DNA from: Paenibacillus turpanensis
GTDB taxonomy: Bacteria > Bacillota > Bacilli > Paenibacillales > YIM-B00363
DNA length: 64,000 nucleotides
Reading direction: 5' to 3'
Assembly (NCBI RefSeq): GCF_011421635.1
Contig: NZ_WTLI01000016.1
Location: forward strand, 1-64,000
The notes below the pieces were generated by a model. It was not told where the DNA came from. It saw only the letters and a list, made by a program, of their open reading frames with translations, and did no database searches. Positions 8,760-17,588 of this stretch are shown here, in pieces. A program made the translations under genes and the position numbers. Positions within the stretch are counted from its first letter, which is position 1. The number at the start of each line of letters is the position of its first letter.

Positions 8760-10034
8760 ATCCGAATTTTGCACACCGCGGACTGGCATTTTGGAAAAAT
8801 GCTGGAGGGCCGCAGCCGGCTTCCGGAGCAGGAATTATTCATTGACGAACTGGAGCGCATCGTCCGTGAAGAGCGCATCGATCTTATTTTAATGGCGGGA
8901 GACGTTTACGACTCTGTGAACCCTCCGGCAGCGGCCGAGCAGCTATTCTACGACGCCTTGAATCGTCTATCAGACGGAGGGAAGGTGCCGATTGCGGCGA
9001 TCGCGGGCAATCACGATCACCCGGACCGGCTGGCGGCTTCGGCGCCGCTTGCCGCCAAGCAGGCGATTACGCTGCTTGGACTTCCGGTTAAGGAAGCGGT
9101 AACGATTCCTGTCCGCCGGACGGGCGAGCAGGCTGTTCTGTACGGACTGCCGTATCCCTCGGAAGCACGGCTCAATGAACTATTGGAACTGGAAGCCGAC
9201 GAGCGAAAGCTGCAGCAGGCGTATTCGGAGCGGATCGCCCGTCTTGTCGCGGGAGGAGCATCCGGGTTTCGAACGGACACAGTCAATCTCGTCATGAGCC
9301 ATGTTTTTGCCAAGGGGGGCAAGGAAACGCCGGATTCCGAGCGCCCTATTCAGGTTGGCGGCGCATACACCGTGGATAGTGCGGCGCTTTGCGGCGTCCT
9401 CGGCGCATCCGGTCAGGAAGAGGACGGAGGCGAGGATGCGGGGGGGCAAGCGGGACTGTTTTCCCCGGCTTCTTCACTGCTGCTTCCGCAGTACGTTGCG
9501 TTAGGGCATTTACATAGGGCGCAGACGTTATCTGCCCCTTCGCTGGTCCGCTACAGCGGCTCTCCGATTGCTTACAGCTTCTCGGAAGCGGGTCATGCCA
9601 AGTCCGTTTCTATCGTGGAGGTATCCCTCGGCGGATCGCCGCTTGTTACGGAAATTCCATTATCGAGCGGCAGGCCGCTTGTGAATTGGAAAGCGAAAGG
9701 GGGGATCGCCGAGGTGTACGGCTGGCTGGAGGAAGGACGCGATGCCAATGCGTGGATCGAGCTGGATGTGATGATGACCGAGGCGCTCACGATGGAGCAT
9801 ATTCACAACCTGCGCAAGGCGCATCCCGGAATTACAGTGATTCGCCCGGTTTATCCGGATAAAGAGGAGACCGGTTCGTTCGGTGTGGATCGGGAACGTT
9901 TATCGGTAGACGAGATGTTCCGCCGCTTCTACGTCCGCCAAACTGGCGGAGCCGAGCCGGAGCAGGAGCTTGTACAGCTCTTTATGGAGCTGCTGCAGCA
10001 TGACCAGAACGACGATGAGGAGGCGGCGGGATGA
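8760..10034 (+). CDS. sbcD: Exonuclease subunit SbcD (apparent ATC start)
   Basis: SbcD is the Mre11-type metallophosphoesterase that works with SbcC to cut hairpins and protein-blocked DNA ends. The N-terminus reads RILHTADWHFGK, with metal motifs LMAGDVYD and AIAGNHDHP, and GHLHRAQ later. The family normally begins MRILHTADWH. Here the codon in the Met position is ATC at 8760-8762, one base from ATG. The purine-rich SD GGGGAGAGGG ends six bases before it. The only conventional in-frame start is TTG at 8769, 15 bases from the SD, which would remove RIL from the first beta strand. An in-frame TGA at 8742 excludes an earlier start. The 3' end overlaps sbcC as ATGA. Confidence 0.93.
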   Translation: MRILHTADWHFGKMLEGRSRLPEQELFIDELERIVREERIDLILMAGDVYDSVNPPAAAEQLFYDALNRLSDGGKVPIAAIAGNHDHPDRLAASAPLAAKQAITLLGLPVKEAVTIPVRRTGEQAVLYGLPYPSEARLNELLELEADERKLQQAYSERIARLVAGGASGFRTDTVNLVMSHVFAKGGKETPDSERPIQVGGAYTVDSAALCGVLGASGQEEDGGEDAGGQAGLFSPASSLLLPQYVALGHLHRAQTLSAPSLVRYSGSPIAYSFSEAGHAKSVSIVEVSLGGSPLVTEIPLSSGRPLVNWKAKGGIAEVYGWLEEGRDANAWIELDVMMTEALTMEHIHNLRKAHPGITVIRPVYPDKEETGSFGVDRERLSVDEMFRRFYVRQTGGAEPEQELVQLFMELLQHDQNDDEEAAG

Positions 10035-13000
10035 GACCGATCAAGCTGACCATTTCCGGACTGCAAAGCTATAGGGAACCGCAAACCGTCGATTTTCAAA
10101 CGCTTACGGAAGCGGGCGTTTTTGGCATTTTTGGTCCTACCGGAAGCGGAAAATCCTCTATTCTGGATGCGATGACGCTGGCGCTGTACGGCACCGTGGA
10201 ACGGGCATCGAGCGGTACGCACGGGATTATGAATCAGGCGGAGCAGCAGCTCGCCGTTTCTTTTGAATTCGAGCTTGCTTCCGCGAAGGGGCGCGAGCGT
10301 TACCGTGTGGAGCGGACCTATAAGCGGAAAAATGAAATTTCCATCGAGCAAAAGATCAGCCGCATGGTGCGGGTTGCTCTAGGGGATGAAGAGGATGCGG
10401 TGCTGGCCGACAAAGCAGGGGAAGTGACGCAGTCGGTCCAAAAGCTGCTCGGACTGTCCATGACCGACTTCACCCGGGCTGTTGTGCTTCCGCAGGGCAA
10501 ATTCGCGGAGTTTTTGTCCCTCACCGGTAAAGATCGGCGGCTGATGCTTCAGCGTCTGTTTCATCTTGAACATTATGGAGATCTACTCTACCAAAAAATT
10601 AGTAAACGGTATAAGAACAATGAAGCGCTGCTGAAGGAGCTGGAGGCGGAGCAGGCAGGGCTGGGCCATGCTTCGGAAGAAGAAGTGCGCGAGCGTGAAG
10701 CGGCGTTAACGAGCCAGCGTACGGCAACGGCTGTACGGCGCACTCTGTTTCACAAGGCGGAGTCCGAGGAGCAGGAGGCACGCCGCTTGTGGGAGCATTC
10801 GGAAGAGAAGCGTAGGCTCACGATCCGGAAGCAGGCGCATCTAGAGCAGGTCGAGCGTATCGGTGTCATGGAGCGTGCGCTGGAGCGCAGCTTGCAGGCC
10901 GAGCAGCTGCGCGCGCTGCTTGCGGAGAAGGAGGCGGCGGGGCAGATAAGAGGCCTAGCCGCCGCTGAAAGCGAAGCCGCCGTGCGCCGCAAAGAGGCCT
11001 CGGCGGAGCAGACGGCTGCCGCCGGCCAGCGGCATGCCGCGGCAAGAGCGGCGCTGGAGGCAGGCGAAGCGCCGGCCATTGCGAGGCTGGCGAGGCTCCG
11101 CGACGCGCGGGAGCTGCAAAGCGAAATCGCCCGCCTCTTGGCGGAGCGGACCCGGCTGCAGCAGCGGCTCCAGGCCGAGCGCGGCGAGCTGAAGGCTGCG
11201 CTGGAGCAGGCGGCGCGCGAGGAGGAGCTGCTCGCGAAGGCGCAGCAGCGCCAGCAGGAGCTGCGAACGCAGCTCGCCGCCGTCGAAATCGGCGCCGAGC
11301 AGCGCAAGCGGGCGTCGCAGGCCGCCCGCCTGGAGCAGCAGCTTACGGCGGCTCAAGAGAGCCGCGCGGAGCTGCTGGAGCAAATCCGCAGCCGCAAGCA
11401 GCGGCACAGCACGCTGGCGGCTGCGGAAAGCGAGTGCCAGCAGCTGACGGCCGCGCTGCTGGACAAGCTTCACGCCGCCGATGCCGCGCTGCGTGAGCTC
11501 GACGCCGCCGGCGAAGGCCTGCTGCAGCTTGCGCAGCAAGCGGCGGAGCAGCTGCCCGCGCAAATCGACGCGCAGCGCCGCCTCCTGCAGGAGCAGGAGC
11601 TGCAGCAGCTCGCGTCGCGCTTGGCGCACGCCCTGCAGGACGGCGCGCCATGCCCCGTGTGCGGCTCCGCCGAGCACCCGGCGCCCGCGCACGGCACGGC
11701 CGGCGAGGACGCCGCCGCGCCATCGCCGCTGCAGCAGCTCGAGCAGCAGCTGCGCGAGGCCCATGCGGCCTTGCAGCGGCTCGAAAGCGACCGCCACCGC
11801 CTGCAGGCGCTGCAGCGCACGGTCGCGGCCGAGCTCGGCCAAGCCGCGGCGTCGCCGGAAGCCGCTGCCGCACGCGAAGCGGCGGCGGCAGCCGAGGCGC
11901 TGCGCCTACCGGAGGCTGCATCGCCTGCGCAGCTGGCCGCAGCGTTAGCGCAGCTCACGGCCGAGCGCCAAAAGCTGGTCGGCGCAATTGAGCAGGCGGA
12001 GCGCCAGCTCGCCGAAACCGTGCAGCAGCTGCATGCCTCGCAGCGCAAGCACTCGTCGGCCCAAGCCGAAGCACAGGCCGAGGCCGCCTTTCTCTTGGAG
12101 CTGGATCGTAAGCTCCAAGAGACTAACGCCAAAGCCGAATCGCTGCTCCAAGAGTGGACAAGCACCTTCCCGGAATGGAAGCCGGGAGAAGCGGCCGAGC
12201 AGCAGCGCCGCATCGAAGCGGCCGACGAACAAGCTGCGGACGTAAAGGAGCGGCTGAAAAAGAGCGAAACCTTTATCGCCGAGCGGGCGGAAGCCGGCGA
12301 ACAGCTTCGTAAACGTTCGGCTGCGCTGGATAAGCAGCTTGCTCAAACGGAAACCGAGGAAACGGGTCTCGGCAAGCTAATTTTGGAAAAGCAAACCCGC
12401 CTTACCGAGTGGATCGGCGGTGAAGACGCGAATCAACTGATCGAGGAAACGGAAGCGCAGCTCAAGCAGCTGCGCGAAGAAGAGCAGCATTCCCGCGCCG
12501 CGCATGAGACGGCGCGTACCGCGCTCGAGGAGGCCTCCTCGGCGGCTTCCGCCGCTCAGCAGAAGCTTGCGCATGCGGAAGAAACGGATGCAAAAGCAAG
12601 CGGCCGCTGGCAGGAGGCGCTGCAGAGCAGCAGCTTTACGAGCGAGTCTGAGGTGCACGCCGCACTCCTAGCCGCAGACCGCAAGCAGCAAATGGAAGCT
12701 TCCATCACCGCCTACAGGGAAGAAGGGCAAACGATCGCGGCGCAGGAAGCACGCGTTGATCAGCTTTTGCAGGGACGCAGCATGGATGAAGCGCAGTGGA
12801 AGCTGGTTCAGCAGCAGCTGGCGGAAGCGAAGCAGGCATACGAAGAAGCCATTGAACAAATGGCGCGGGCGGAACGGGATTATGAGGACATTCGCGAAAA
12901 GCATTTGCGCTGGAAAGAGCTGGAACGGAAAAAAGAGGGCATTCAGGCCGAATACAGCCGCCTTCAACAGCTGCTCAGCGTATTCAGAGGCAATGCATTC

Positions 13001-13462
13001 GTAGAGTATATGGCTGAGGAGCAGCTGATGGCGGTCAGCCGAACCGCCTCGGAGCGGCTTCGCGGATTAACCCGCGGCCGCTATGCGATCGAAATGGACT
13101 CCTCGGGCGGCTTTGTCATCCGAGATGACGCCAACGGCGGGGTGCGCCGTCCGGTATCGACCCTTTCCGGGGGGGAAACGTTTCTGACAAGCTTAGCGCT
13201 CGCCCTTGCATTGTCTGCACAAATTCAGCTGAGCGGAAAGTACCCGCTTGAATTTTTCTTCCTTGATGAGGGGTTCGGAACGCTCGATCCCGACCTCTTG
13301 GAAACGGTCGTCAGCTCGCTTGAAAAGCTGCATGTCGACCGTCTCACGGTCGGTGTGATTTCCCACGTGCCCGAGCTTCGCGCACGGCTCCCGAGAAAGC
13401 TTGTCGTAGAGCCGGCTGAGCCTTGGGGGCGGGGGAGCAGGGTGCGCTTAGAAACGTTGTAA
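10031..13462 (+). CDS. sbcC: Exonuclease subunit SbcC (Rad50-like ATPase)
   Basis: SbcC is the SMC-like ATPase arm of the SbcCD nuclease. Walker A GPTGSGKSS has its lysine at residue 41. A long Ala/Gln/Glu/Leu-rich coiled coil is split by the zinc hook CPVC at residues 541-544. The C-terminal ATPase half has the signature LSGGE at about 1045-1049 and Walker B FFFLDEG with Asp1079 and Glu1080. Length is 1143 aa, as expected. The coiled-coil part (about 10900-12150) is strikingly GC-rich, which creates long spurious open frames on the other strand. The ATG overlaps the sbcD stop. Confidence 0.96.
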   Translation: MRPIKLTISGLQSYREPQTVDFQTLTEAGVFGIFGPTGSGKSSILDAMTLALYGTVERASSGTHGIMNQAEQQLAVSFEFELASAKGRERYRVERTYKRKNEISIEQKISRMVRVALGDEEDAVLADKAGEVTQSVQKLLGLSMTDFTRAVVLPQGKFAEFLSLTGKDRRLMLQRLFHLEHYGDLLYQKISKRYKNNEALLKELEAEQAGLGHASEEEVREREAALTSQRTATAVRRTLFHKAESEEQEARRLWEHSEEKRRLTIRKQAHLEQVERIGVMERALERSLQAEQLRALLAEKEAAGQIRGLAAAESEAAVRRKEASAEQTAAAGQRHAAARAALEAGEAPAIARLARLRDARELQSEIARLLAERTRLQQRLQAERGELKAALEQAAREEELLAKAQQRQQELRTQLAAVEIGAEQRKRASQAARLEQQLTAAQESRAELLEQIRSRKQRHSTLAAAESECQQLTAALLDKLHAADAALRELDAAGEGLLQLAQQAAEQLPAQIDAQRRLLQEQELQQLASRLAHALQDGAPCPVCGSAEHPAPAHGTAGEDAAAPSPLQQLEQQLREAHAALQRLESDRHRLQALQRTVAAELGQAAASPEAAAAREAAAAAEALRLPEAASPAQLAAALAQLTAERQKLVGAIEQAERQLAETVQQLHASQRKHSSAQAEAQAEAAFLLELDRKLQETNAKAESLLQEWTSTFPEWKPGEAAEQQRRIEAADEQAADVKERLKKSETFIAERAEAGEQLRKRSAALDKQLAQTETEETGLGKLILEKQTRLTEWIGGEDANQLIEETEAQLKQLREEEQHSRAAHETARTALEEASSAASAAQQKLAHAEETDAKASGRWQEALQSSSFTSESEVHAALLAADRKQQMEASITAYREEGQTIAAQEARVDQLLQGRSMDEAQWKLVQQQLAEAKQAYEEAIEQMARAERDYEDIREKHLRWKELERKKEGIQAEYSRLQQLLSVFRGNAFVEYMAEEQLMAVSRTASERLRGLTRGRYAIEMDSSGGFVIRDDANGGVRRPVSTLSGGETFLTSLALALALSAQIQLSGKYPLEFFFLDEGFGTLDPDLLETVVSSLEKLHVDRLTVGVISHVPELRARLPRKLVVEPAEPWGRGSRVRLETL

Positions 13463-13471
13463 TCTAAGCGC
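13444..13471 (+). terminator. Hairpin at the end of sbcC
   Basis: GCGCTTAGA (13444-13452) pairs perfectly with TCTAAGCGC (13463-13471), and the loop contains the sbcC stop codon. It is followed by a weak, interrupted T-rich tract. It probably ends the addB-sbcC transcript, facing the convergent DUF47 gene. Confidence 0.5.
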
Positions 13472-13489
13472 GATTTACCTTTCCCTTTT

Positions 13490-14113
13490 CTAGGAATGCT
13501 TTAAAATAATCGCTTGGAGCACGTCGGCTGCGTCCTCGCAGCGGTCTGTCGTTTCCTCGAGGCGCTCGTACAGCTCCTTCAGCTTGAAGTCGTGGTACGG
13601 ATCACTCTTCGACAGGAAAATGCTGCGGATGCCTTCCCGCATAAGGATGTCCGCCTCGTGCTCCAGCTTATTGATCTCAACCGTGTTTTCGCGCATTTGA
13701 ATATACTTTTTCGCGGAAAGCAGCTTAAAGGCTTCGACCAGGTGATGGCAGCAGGAAACAATTAATGCGGAAAACTGCTGCATAATTTTATCGCTAAAGC
13801 CGATATCCAAGTAGTCGAAGCGAGCCATTGCCGCTTCAATACCGTCCAGAACGTCATCGATGCACTGGGCGAGCTCCATCAAGGAATCGCGTCCGATCGG
13901 GGCGGTCTGAACCGTGCTTAAGCCGGAAAGCAGCTGCTGAGTCAGTTGATCTCCCTTGCGCTCGTATTCCACAATCGTTGGAAAATAGGACGCGGGAGGA
14001 TTTCCGCTGGTCATGGCCGCACGGAATTCATGGGCGGCATGCATTAAGTTGTCCGCTGCTTTAAGAAGTAGCAAAATAAATTCTTCATCATTGGTTTTAC
14101 CGAAAATAGCCAA
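13490..14113 (-). CDS. DUF47 family PhoU-like protein
   Basis: This 207-aa helical protein belongs to the DUF47 (PhoU-like, YkaA/TIGR00153) family, whose members usually accompany low-affinity Pit phosphate transporters. It begins TTG GCT ATT TTC GGT, reading LAIFGKTNDEEF with the first residue decoded as Met. An in-frame stop lies directly upstream and GGAGGT sits six bases before the TTG, so the TTG start is well supported. Helical segments contain repeated acidic Glu/Asp positions typical of metal-binding PhoU bundles. No pit gene is adjacent in this window, so its partner must be elsewhere. Confidence 0.88.
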   Translation of the reverse strand: MAIFGKTNDEEFILLLLKAADNLMHAAHEFRAAMTSGNPPASYFPTIVEYERKGDQLTQQLLSGLSTVQTAPIGRDSLMELAQCIDDVLDGIEAAMARFDYLDIGFSDKIMQQFSALIVSCCHHLVEAFKLLSAKKYIQMRENTVEINKLEHEADILMREGIRSIFLSKSDPYHDFKLKELYERLEETTDRCEDAADVLQAIILKHS

Positions 14114-14405
14114 TTATGGACCTCCATTCAATAACTAGCACTTTTTGTAAAGGTTTTCACTCGTAAATTCGTAGTAATCGAGTATACCATATCCTTATGG
14201 TTTTCCAAAAAACGTTATGTATGCAGGGTAGATTATTAAATTGATCATGCTTTCTTCAAAACGTCACGCCTGCATTGTGAATAAGGGCATTCGCCCAAAA
14301 ATAACCGGGACAGTCGCCGTTTCGGGCGCACCGCATATACTGCGAGGGAAAGGCTGAGGAAACTGCCCAGCCGACTTTAAGAACTGCGGGAGGCGTAAAG
14401 CAAAC

Positions 14406-14807
14406 ATGGTAACAAAAGAAACGGCGTTGTCGATGTGTCAAGAACATATGAAAAAATATGTACTCATGCAAATGGCTGACGGTACAGAAATTGACGGAAT
14501 TATTGATCATGTGGATGAAGAAAATGTGTATTTGATTGTACCGGCCAACGAAGCGGAATTGGCTGCTGCTGCTCAGGCTCCGAATCCGATGCGTGCTGTG
14601 GTCAGCGGTTATCCGGGTCTTGGCTATGGAGCCGGCTACGGCCCTGGTTACGGCTATGGTCCTGGCTACGGTTATGGACCGGGTTATTATCCAGGCTATG
14701 GCACTCCTTACGGATATCCGTATGGCGGTTACCCGCGCCGCAGATTCCGTCGTTTGGCGCTCCCGCTGGCAGCGCTGTTCGGCTTGACGGCACTATCTTA
14801 CTTGTAA
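14406..14807 (+). CDS. Gly/Tyr-rich repeat protein, unknown function
   Basis: I do not recognise a named family. The 133-aa protein has three parts. Residues 1 to about 50 look like a small folded, Sm/SH3-like module (LMQMADGTEIDGIIDHVDEENVYLIVP). Residues about 68-110 are low-complexity repeats of GYGPGYGYGPGY type. The end is RRRFRRLALPLAALFGLTALSYL, written here as a basic patch followed by one hydrophobic segment. SD GCGGGAGG lies about 12 bases before the ATG, somewhat far. The gene stands alone and is followed by a strong terminator. A membrane-attached or coat/envelope-associated protein is possible. Confidence 0.75.
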   Translation: MVTKETALSMCQEHMKKYVLMQMADGTEIDGIIDHVDEENVYLIVPANEAELAAAAQAPNPMRAVVSGYPGLGYGAGYGPGYGYGPGYGYGPGYYPGYGTPYGYPYGGYPRRRFRRLALPLAALFGLTALSYL

Positions 14808-14814
14808 ACATATA

Positions 14815-14879
14815 GAAAAAAGACCGTCTTCCAAAGCCCCTGTTTCCTTTCGGGCGGCTTCGGAGTCGGTCTTTTTTTT
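14815..14879. terminator. Bidirectional intrinsic terminator
   Basis: An A-tract, then AGACCG...AAAGCC, pairs with GGCTTCGG...CGGTCT followed by eight T. The A-tract on one side and T-tract on the other let it end both the Gly/Tyr-rich gene (+) and the malic enzyme gene (-). Confidence 0.85.
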
Positions 14880-14918
14880 ATGGGCTTCGGCTAAACCAAA
14901 GGCTTCCGCCTATCCGTG

Positions 14919-16340
14919 TTACCGGAATTCGCGGGGGATCCGGCGGGCAAGACCTGAGTCAATCGCCGCTCTCACCACTTTGTCGCGAATCAGCTTCACG
15001 ACATCCTGATTGAATACGGTTGGAATGATATAGAACCGGTTCAGTTCCTCTTCCTTCACAACCGAAGCGATTGCTTCGGCTGCCGCCAGCTTCATGCTCT
15101 CATTTATTTCTGATGCTCTGCAGTCAAGCGCCCCGCGGAAAATGCCCGGAAAGCAAAGCACGTTATTGATTTGATTCGGAAAATCTGATCGCCCTGTTGC
15201 GATGACGCCCACGATATCCTCGCATTCCTCCGGGCGAATTTCCGGCACTGGATTGGCCATGGCAAATACGATCGGATCACTCCCCATGGTTTCGACGTAA
15301 TTCCGTTTCAATACGCCGCCAGCGGATAGGCCGATAAATACATCGGCGCCTTTAATTACTTCCTCAAGAGAGCCTGACACCCGTTTCGGGTTCGTGTTTT
15401 CGGCGTACCACTGCCATACCGGATTTGAATACGTTTTGTCCGCGGTAATCGCCCCTTCGCGGTCAACCCCGATTAATTCACCAACTCCAGCGGCAAGCAG
15501 GATTTTGCTGCAGGCGACTCCCGCGGCCCCGATACCGCAAACAACGACCCTCACGTCTTGAATTGATTTATTCACGAGCTTTAGCGCATTGATGAGGCCG
15601 GCGTATAAAACGACCGCTGTTCCATGCTGATCGTCATGAAATACAGGAATGTCGAGCTCCTCACGCAGCCGCCGCTCAATTTCAAAGCAGCGAGGAGACG
15701 AAATATCTTCTAAATTAATGCCTCCGAAGGCGGGAGCGATCCGTTTGACCGTTTCAATAATTTCTTCGGTATCCTGAGTATCCAGGCAGATCGGAAAAGC
15801 GTCAACATCGGCAAATTGCTTAAACAGCATCGCCTTACCTTCCATGACCGGCATCGCCGCATAAGGGCCGATGTTCCCGAGTCCAAGCACTGCGGTTCCG
15901 TCCGACACGACGGCAACCGTATTTCGTTTCACCGTCAGTGTGAACGCTTTTTGCTGATTCTCATGGATCGCCATGCACACCCGTGCGACATCGGGGGTGT
16001 ACACACGTGACAAATCATCACGGTTTTGGATCGGATGCTTTGGCTTTGTCTCAATTTTTCCGCCGAGGTGCATTAAGAACGTCCGGTCGGATACGTTGAC
16101 GACAGAGACCCCGGGTGTTGTCTGTAACGTTTCCGTAATTTTGTCGATGACGGCCATGTCGCTGACCGTGACGGTAATGTCGCGGGTCGTTGAGGTTCGG
16201 TCGGTGTGAATAACGTCAATTGCAATCGTATCGCCGCCGGCTTCTGCGATCACCGCTGCAACCGTTCCGAACGAAACGAGTGCGGTCTGCAGCTCAAGCC
16301 GCATAATTACACTTTTGCCTCCGATAGCGGGATTTGCCAT
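14919..16340 (-). CDS. NAD-dependent malic enzyme with N-terminal ACT domain
   Basis: Malic enzyme decarboxylates malate to pyruvate with reduction of NAD(P), linking the TCA cycle to pyruvate. The 473-aa protein has an N-terminal ACT-like regulatory domain at about residues 1-75, then the catalytic domain with RNTVAVVSDGTAVLGLGNIG, the metal-site region FHDDQHGT, and a Rossmann domain with VVCGIGAAGVACSKIL. The ATG at 16340 is chosen because GGAGG lies a few bases upstream; a start 30 bases earlier lacks an SD. The ACT domain suggests allosteric control by an amino acid or similar ligand (inference). Confidence 0.92.
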   Translation of the reverse strand: MANPAIGGKSVIMRLELQTALVSFGTVAAVIAEAGGDTIAIDVIHTDRTSTTRDITVTVSDMAVIDKITETLQTTPGVSVVNVSDRTFLMHLGGKIETKPKHPIQNRDDLSRVYTPDVARVCMAIHENQQKAFTLTVKRNTVAVVSDGTAVLGLGNIGPYAAMPVMEGKAMLFKQFADVDAFPICLDTQDTEEIIETVKRIAPAFGGINLEDISSPRCFEIERRLREELDIPVFHDDQHGTAVVLYAGLINALKLVNKSIQDVRVVVCGIGAAGVACSKILLAAGVGELIGVDREGAITADKTYSNPVWQWYAENTNPKRVSGSLEEVIKGADVFIGLSAGGVLKRNYVETMGSDPIVFAMANPVPEIRPEECEDIVGVIATGRSDFPNQINNVLCFPGIFRGALDCRASEINESMKLAAAEAIASVVKEEELNRFYIIPTVFNQDVVKLIRDKVVRAAIDSGLARRIPREFR

Positions 16341-16421
16341 AAATACCTCCTTCAAAATTGGACGTGACACGTAATCTTTTGTAAAATCATGTTAGGCAGA
16401 TAGGACGAAAGGGGTCTTTTG

Positions 16422-16766
16422 ATGGACTGCATTTTTTGTAAAATTGTAGAGGGGACAATCCCTTCAAAAAAGGTGTTCGAGAATGAATATGTTGTTGCGT
16501 TTCACGACATTCAGCCGGCGGCTCCAGTACATATTCTTATTATTCCAAAAAAGCATATTCCTACGATGAATGACGTCTCGGATGAGGATGCGGCAGTCAT
16601 AGCGGAAATATTCAAGGCGGCCCGCACGATTGCCAAGGAGCAGGGGATTGCAGAGAACGGATACCGTTTGATCAACAACTGTAACGCGGACGGCGGACAA
16701 GTTGTGTACCATCTTCATATTCATCTGTTAGGCGGAGAAAAGCTTGGTCCTCTGCTGTCCAAATAA
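16422..16766 (+). CDS. HIT family protein (histidine triad)
   Basis: Small nucleotide-binding hydrolase or transferase of the Hint/PKCI branch, 114 aa. It starts MDCIFCKIVEGTIPSKKVFE and carries the catalytic triad HLHIHLLGG near the C-terminus. The ATG at 16422 follows GAAAGGGG by seven bases; the TTG immediately before it is also possible. It is divergent from the malic enzyme gene. The in vivo substrate of such proteins is usually an aminoacyl- or nucleoside phosphoramidate (family knowledge). Confidence 0.92.
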   Translation: MDCIFCKIVEGTIPSKKVFENEYVVAFHDIQPAAPVHILIIPKKHIPTMNDVSDEDAAVIAEIFKAARTIAKEQGIAENGYRLINNCNADGGQVVYHLHIHLLGGEKLGPLLSK

Positions 16767-16782
16767 TCCATGAATAAGAAAG

Positions 16783-16812
16783 TTGACACTTGGTTTTCTT
16801 TTCGCCTATAAT
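16783..16812 (+). promoter_or_regulatory. Consensus sigma-A promoter of rpsU-yqeY
   Basis: TTGACA (16783-16788) and TATAAT (16807-16812) are both perfect consensus hexamers with an 18-base spacer. A start near 16819 gives a leader of about 50 bases before rpsU. This is the strongest promoter seen in the window and fits high expression of a ribosomal protein. Confidence 0.9.
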
Positions 16813-16868
16813 GAAGTTTAATGAACCGCGTTTGTCTTGGACGGTCTGTCCGGAGGGAGGGAAAACTG

Positions 16869-17042
16869 GTGTCTGAAACGAAAGTTCGCAAAAACGAAAC
16901 GATCGATGCCGCTCTCAGACGTTTTAAAAAGTCTATTGCGAAAGACGGCGTTTTGGCTGAAGTAAAGAAGCGCAAGCATTACGAGAAGCCAAGCGTAAAG
17001 CGCAAGAAGAAGTCTGAGGCCGCGCGTAAGAGAAAGTTCTAG
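16869..17042 (+). CDS. rpsU: 30S ribosomal protein S21
   Basis: S21 is a small basic subunit protein, 57 aa here, the exact family length. It reads (V)[18 protein letters not shown] and ends [18 protein letters not shown], shown in two parts. The start is GTG at 16869 with GGAGGGAGGG seven bases upstream. A longer in-frame ATG at 16821 lies at the transcription start and is not used. yqeY follows 16 bases downstream in the same transcript. Confidence 0.96.
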   Translation: MSETKVRKNETIDAALRRFKKSIAKDGVLAEVKKRKHYEKPSVKRKKKSEAARKRKF

Positions 17043-17058
17043 GAGGATTTGGCTGGGA

Positions 17059-17502
17059 ATGACCTTAAGTGAACGACTGAACGAAGATATGAAACAAGCC
17101 ATGAGGAACCAGGATAAGTTTTCACTTTCCGTCATTCGCATGGTTCGTGCTTCGATCAAGAACGTTGAGATCGACCAAAAACGGTCCCTCGAAGATCATG
17201 AAGTGCTTGATATCTTGAATAAAGAAGTTAAGCAGCGCAAAGACGCCCTCCAAGAGTTTGAAAAAGCCGGTCGAGAAGACCTGATTGACAACGCGAAAGC
17301 CGAAATTGAAGTAATTTCCAAATACTTGCCTCAACAGCTTTCTGAGGAAGAAATCCGCGCCATCGTTCAAGAAACGATTCAGGAAGTAGGAGCTTCGTCG
17401 AAAGCCGATATGGGTAAGGTCATGGGTGCCTTGATGCCCAAAGTGAAGGGTCGTGCCGATGGCAAACTGGTCAACCAAGCGGTTCAGCAATTGCTTCAAT
17501 AA
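17059..17502 (+). CDS. yqeY: GatB/YqeY domain protein
   Basis: YqeY is a 147-aa all-helical protein resembling the C-terminal domain of GatB; its cellular role is unsettled, with tRNA-amidotransferase-like activity proposed by homology. It opens [20 protein letters not shown], followed by [12 protein letters not shown] and the C-terminal [20 protein letters not shown] motif. It is co-transcribed with rpsU, as in Bacillus, and the AGGAGG overlapping the rpsU stop lies 12 bases before the ATG. A terminator follows. Confidence 0.94.
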   Translation: MTLSERLNEDMKQAMRNQDKFSLSVIRMVRASIKNVEIDQKRSLEDHEVLDILNKEVKQRKDALQEFEKAGREDLIDNAKAEIEVISKYLPQQLSEEEIRAIVQETIQEVGASSKADMGKVMGALMPKVKGRADGKLVNQAVQQLLQ

Positions 17503-17536
17503 TCACAAATGAACGCTGCTTTCGCAGCGACAAACG

Positions 17537-17581
17537 AAAAGGGAACCCGAAATCCATCCGGACAAGGGAGCCCTTTTTTGT
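17537..17581 (+). terminator. Intrinsic terminator after yqeY
   Basis: AAAAGGGAACCC pairs with GGGAGCCCTTTT (two-base mismatch in the middle) and runs into TTTTTTG. A small hairpin, CGCTGC-TTTC-GCAGCG, precedes it at about 17515-17530. Confidence 0.8.
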
Positions 17582-17588
17582 TATGTAT

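Noticed and set aside
10955..11842. Long minus-strand open frame (295 codons) opposite sbcC
   Set aside because: It is a by-product of GC-rich Ala/Gln/Leu codons of the coiled coil; no SD and repetitive, non-protein-like sequence.
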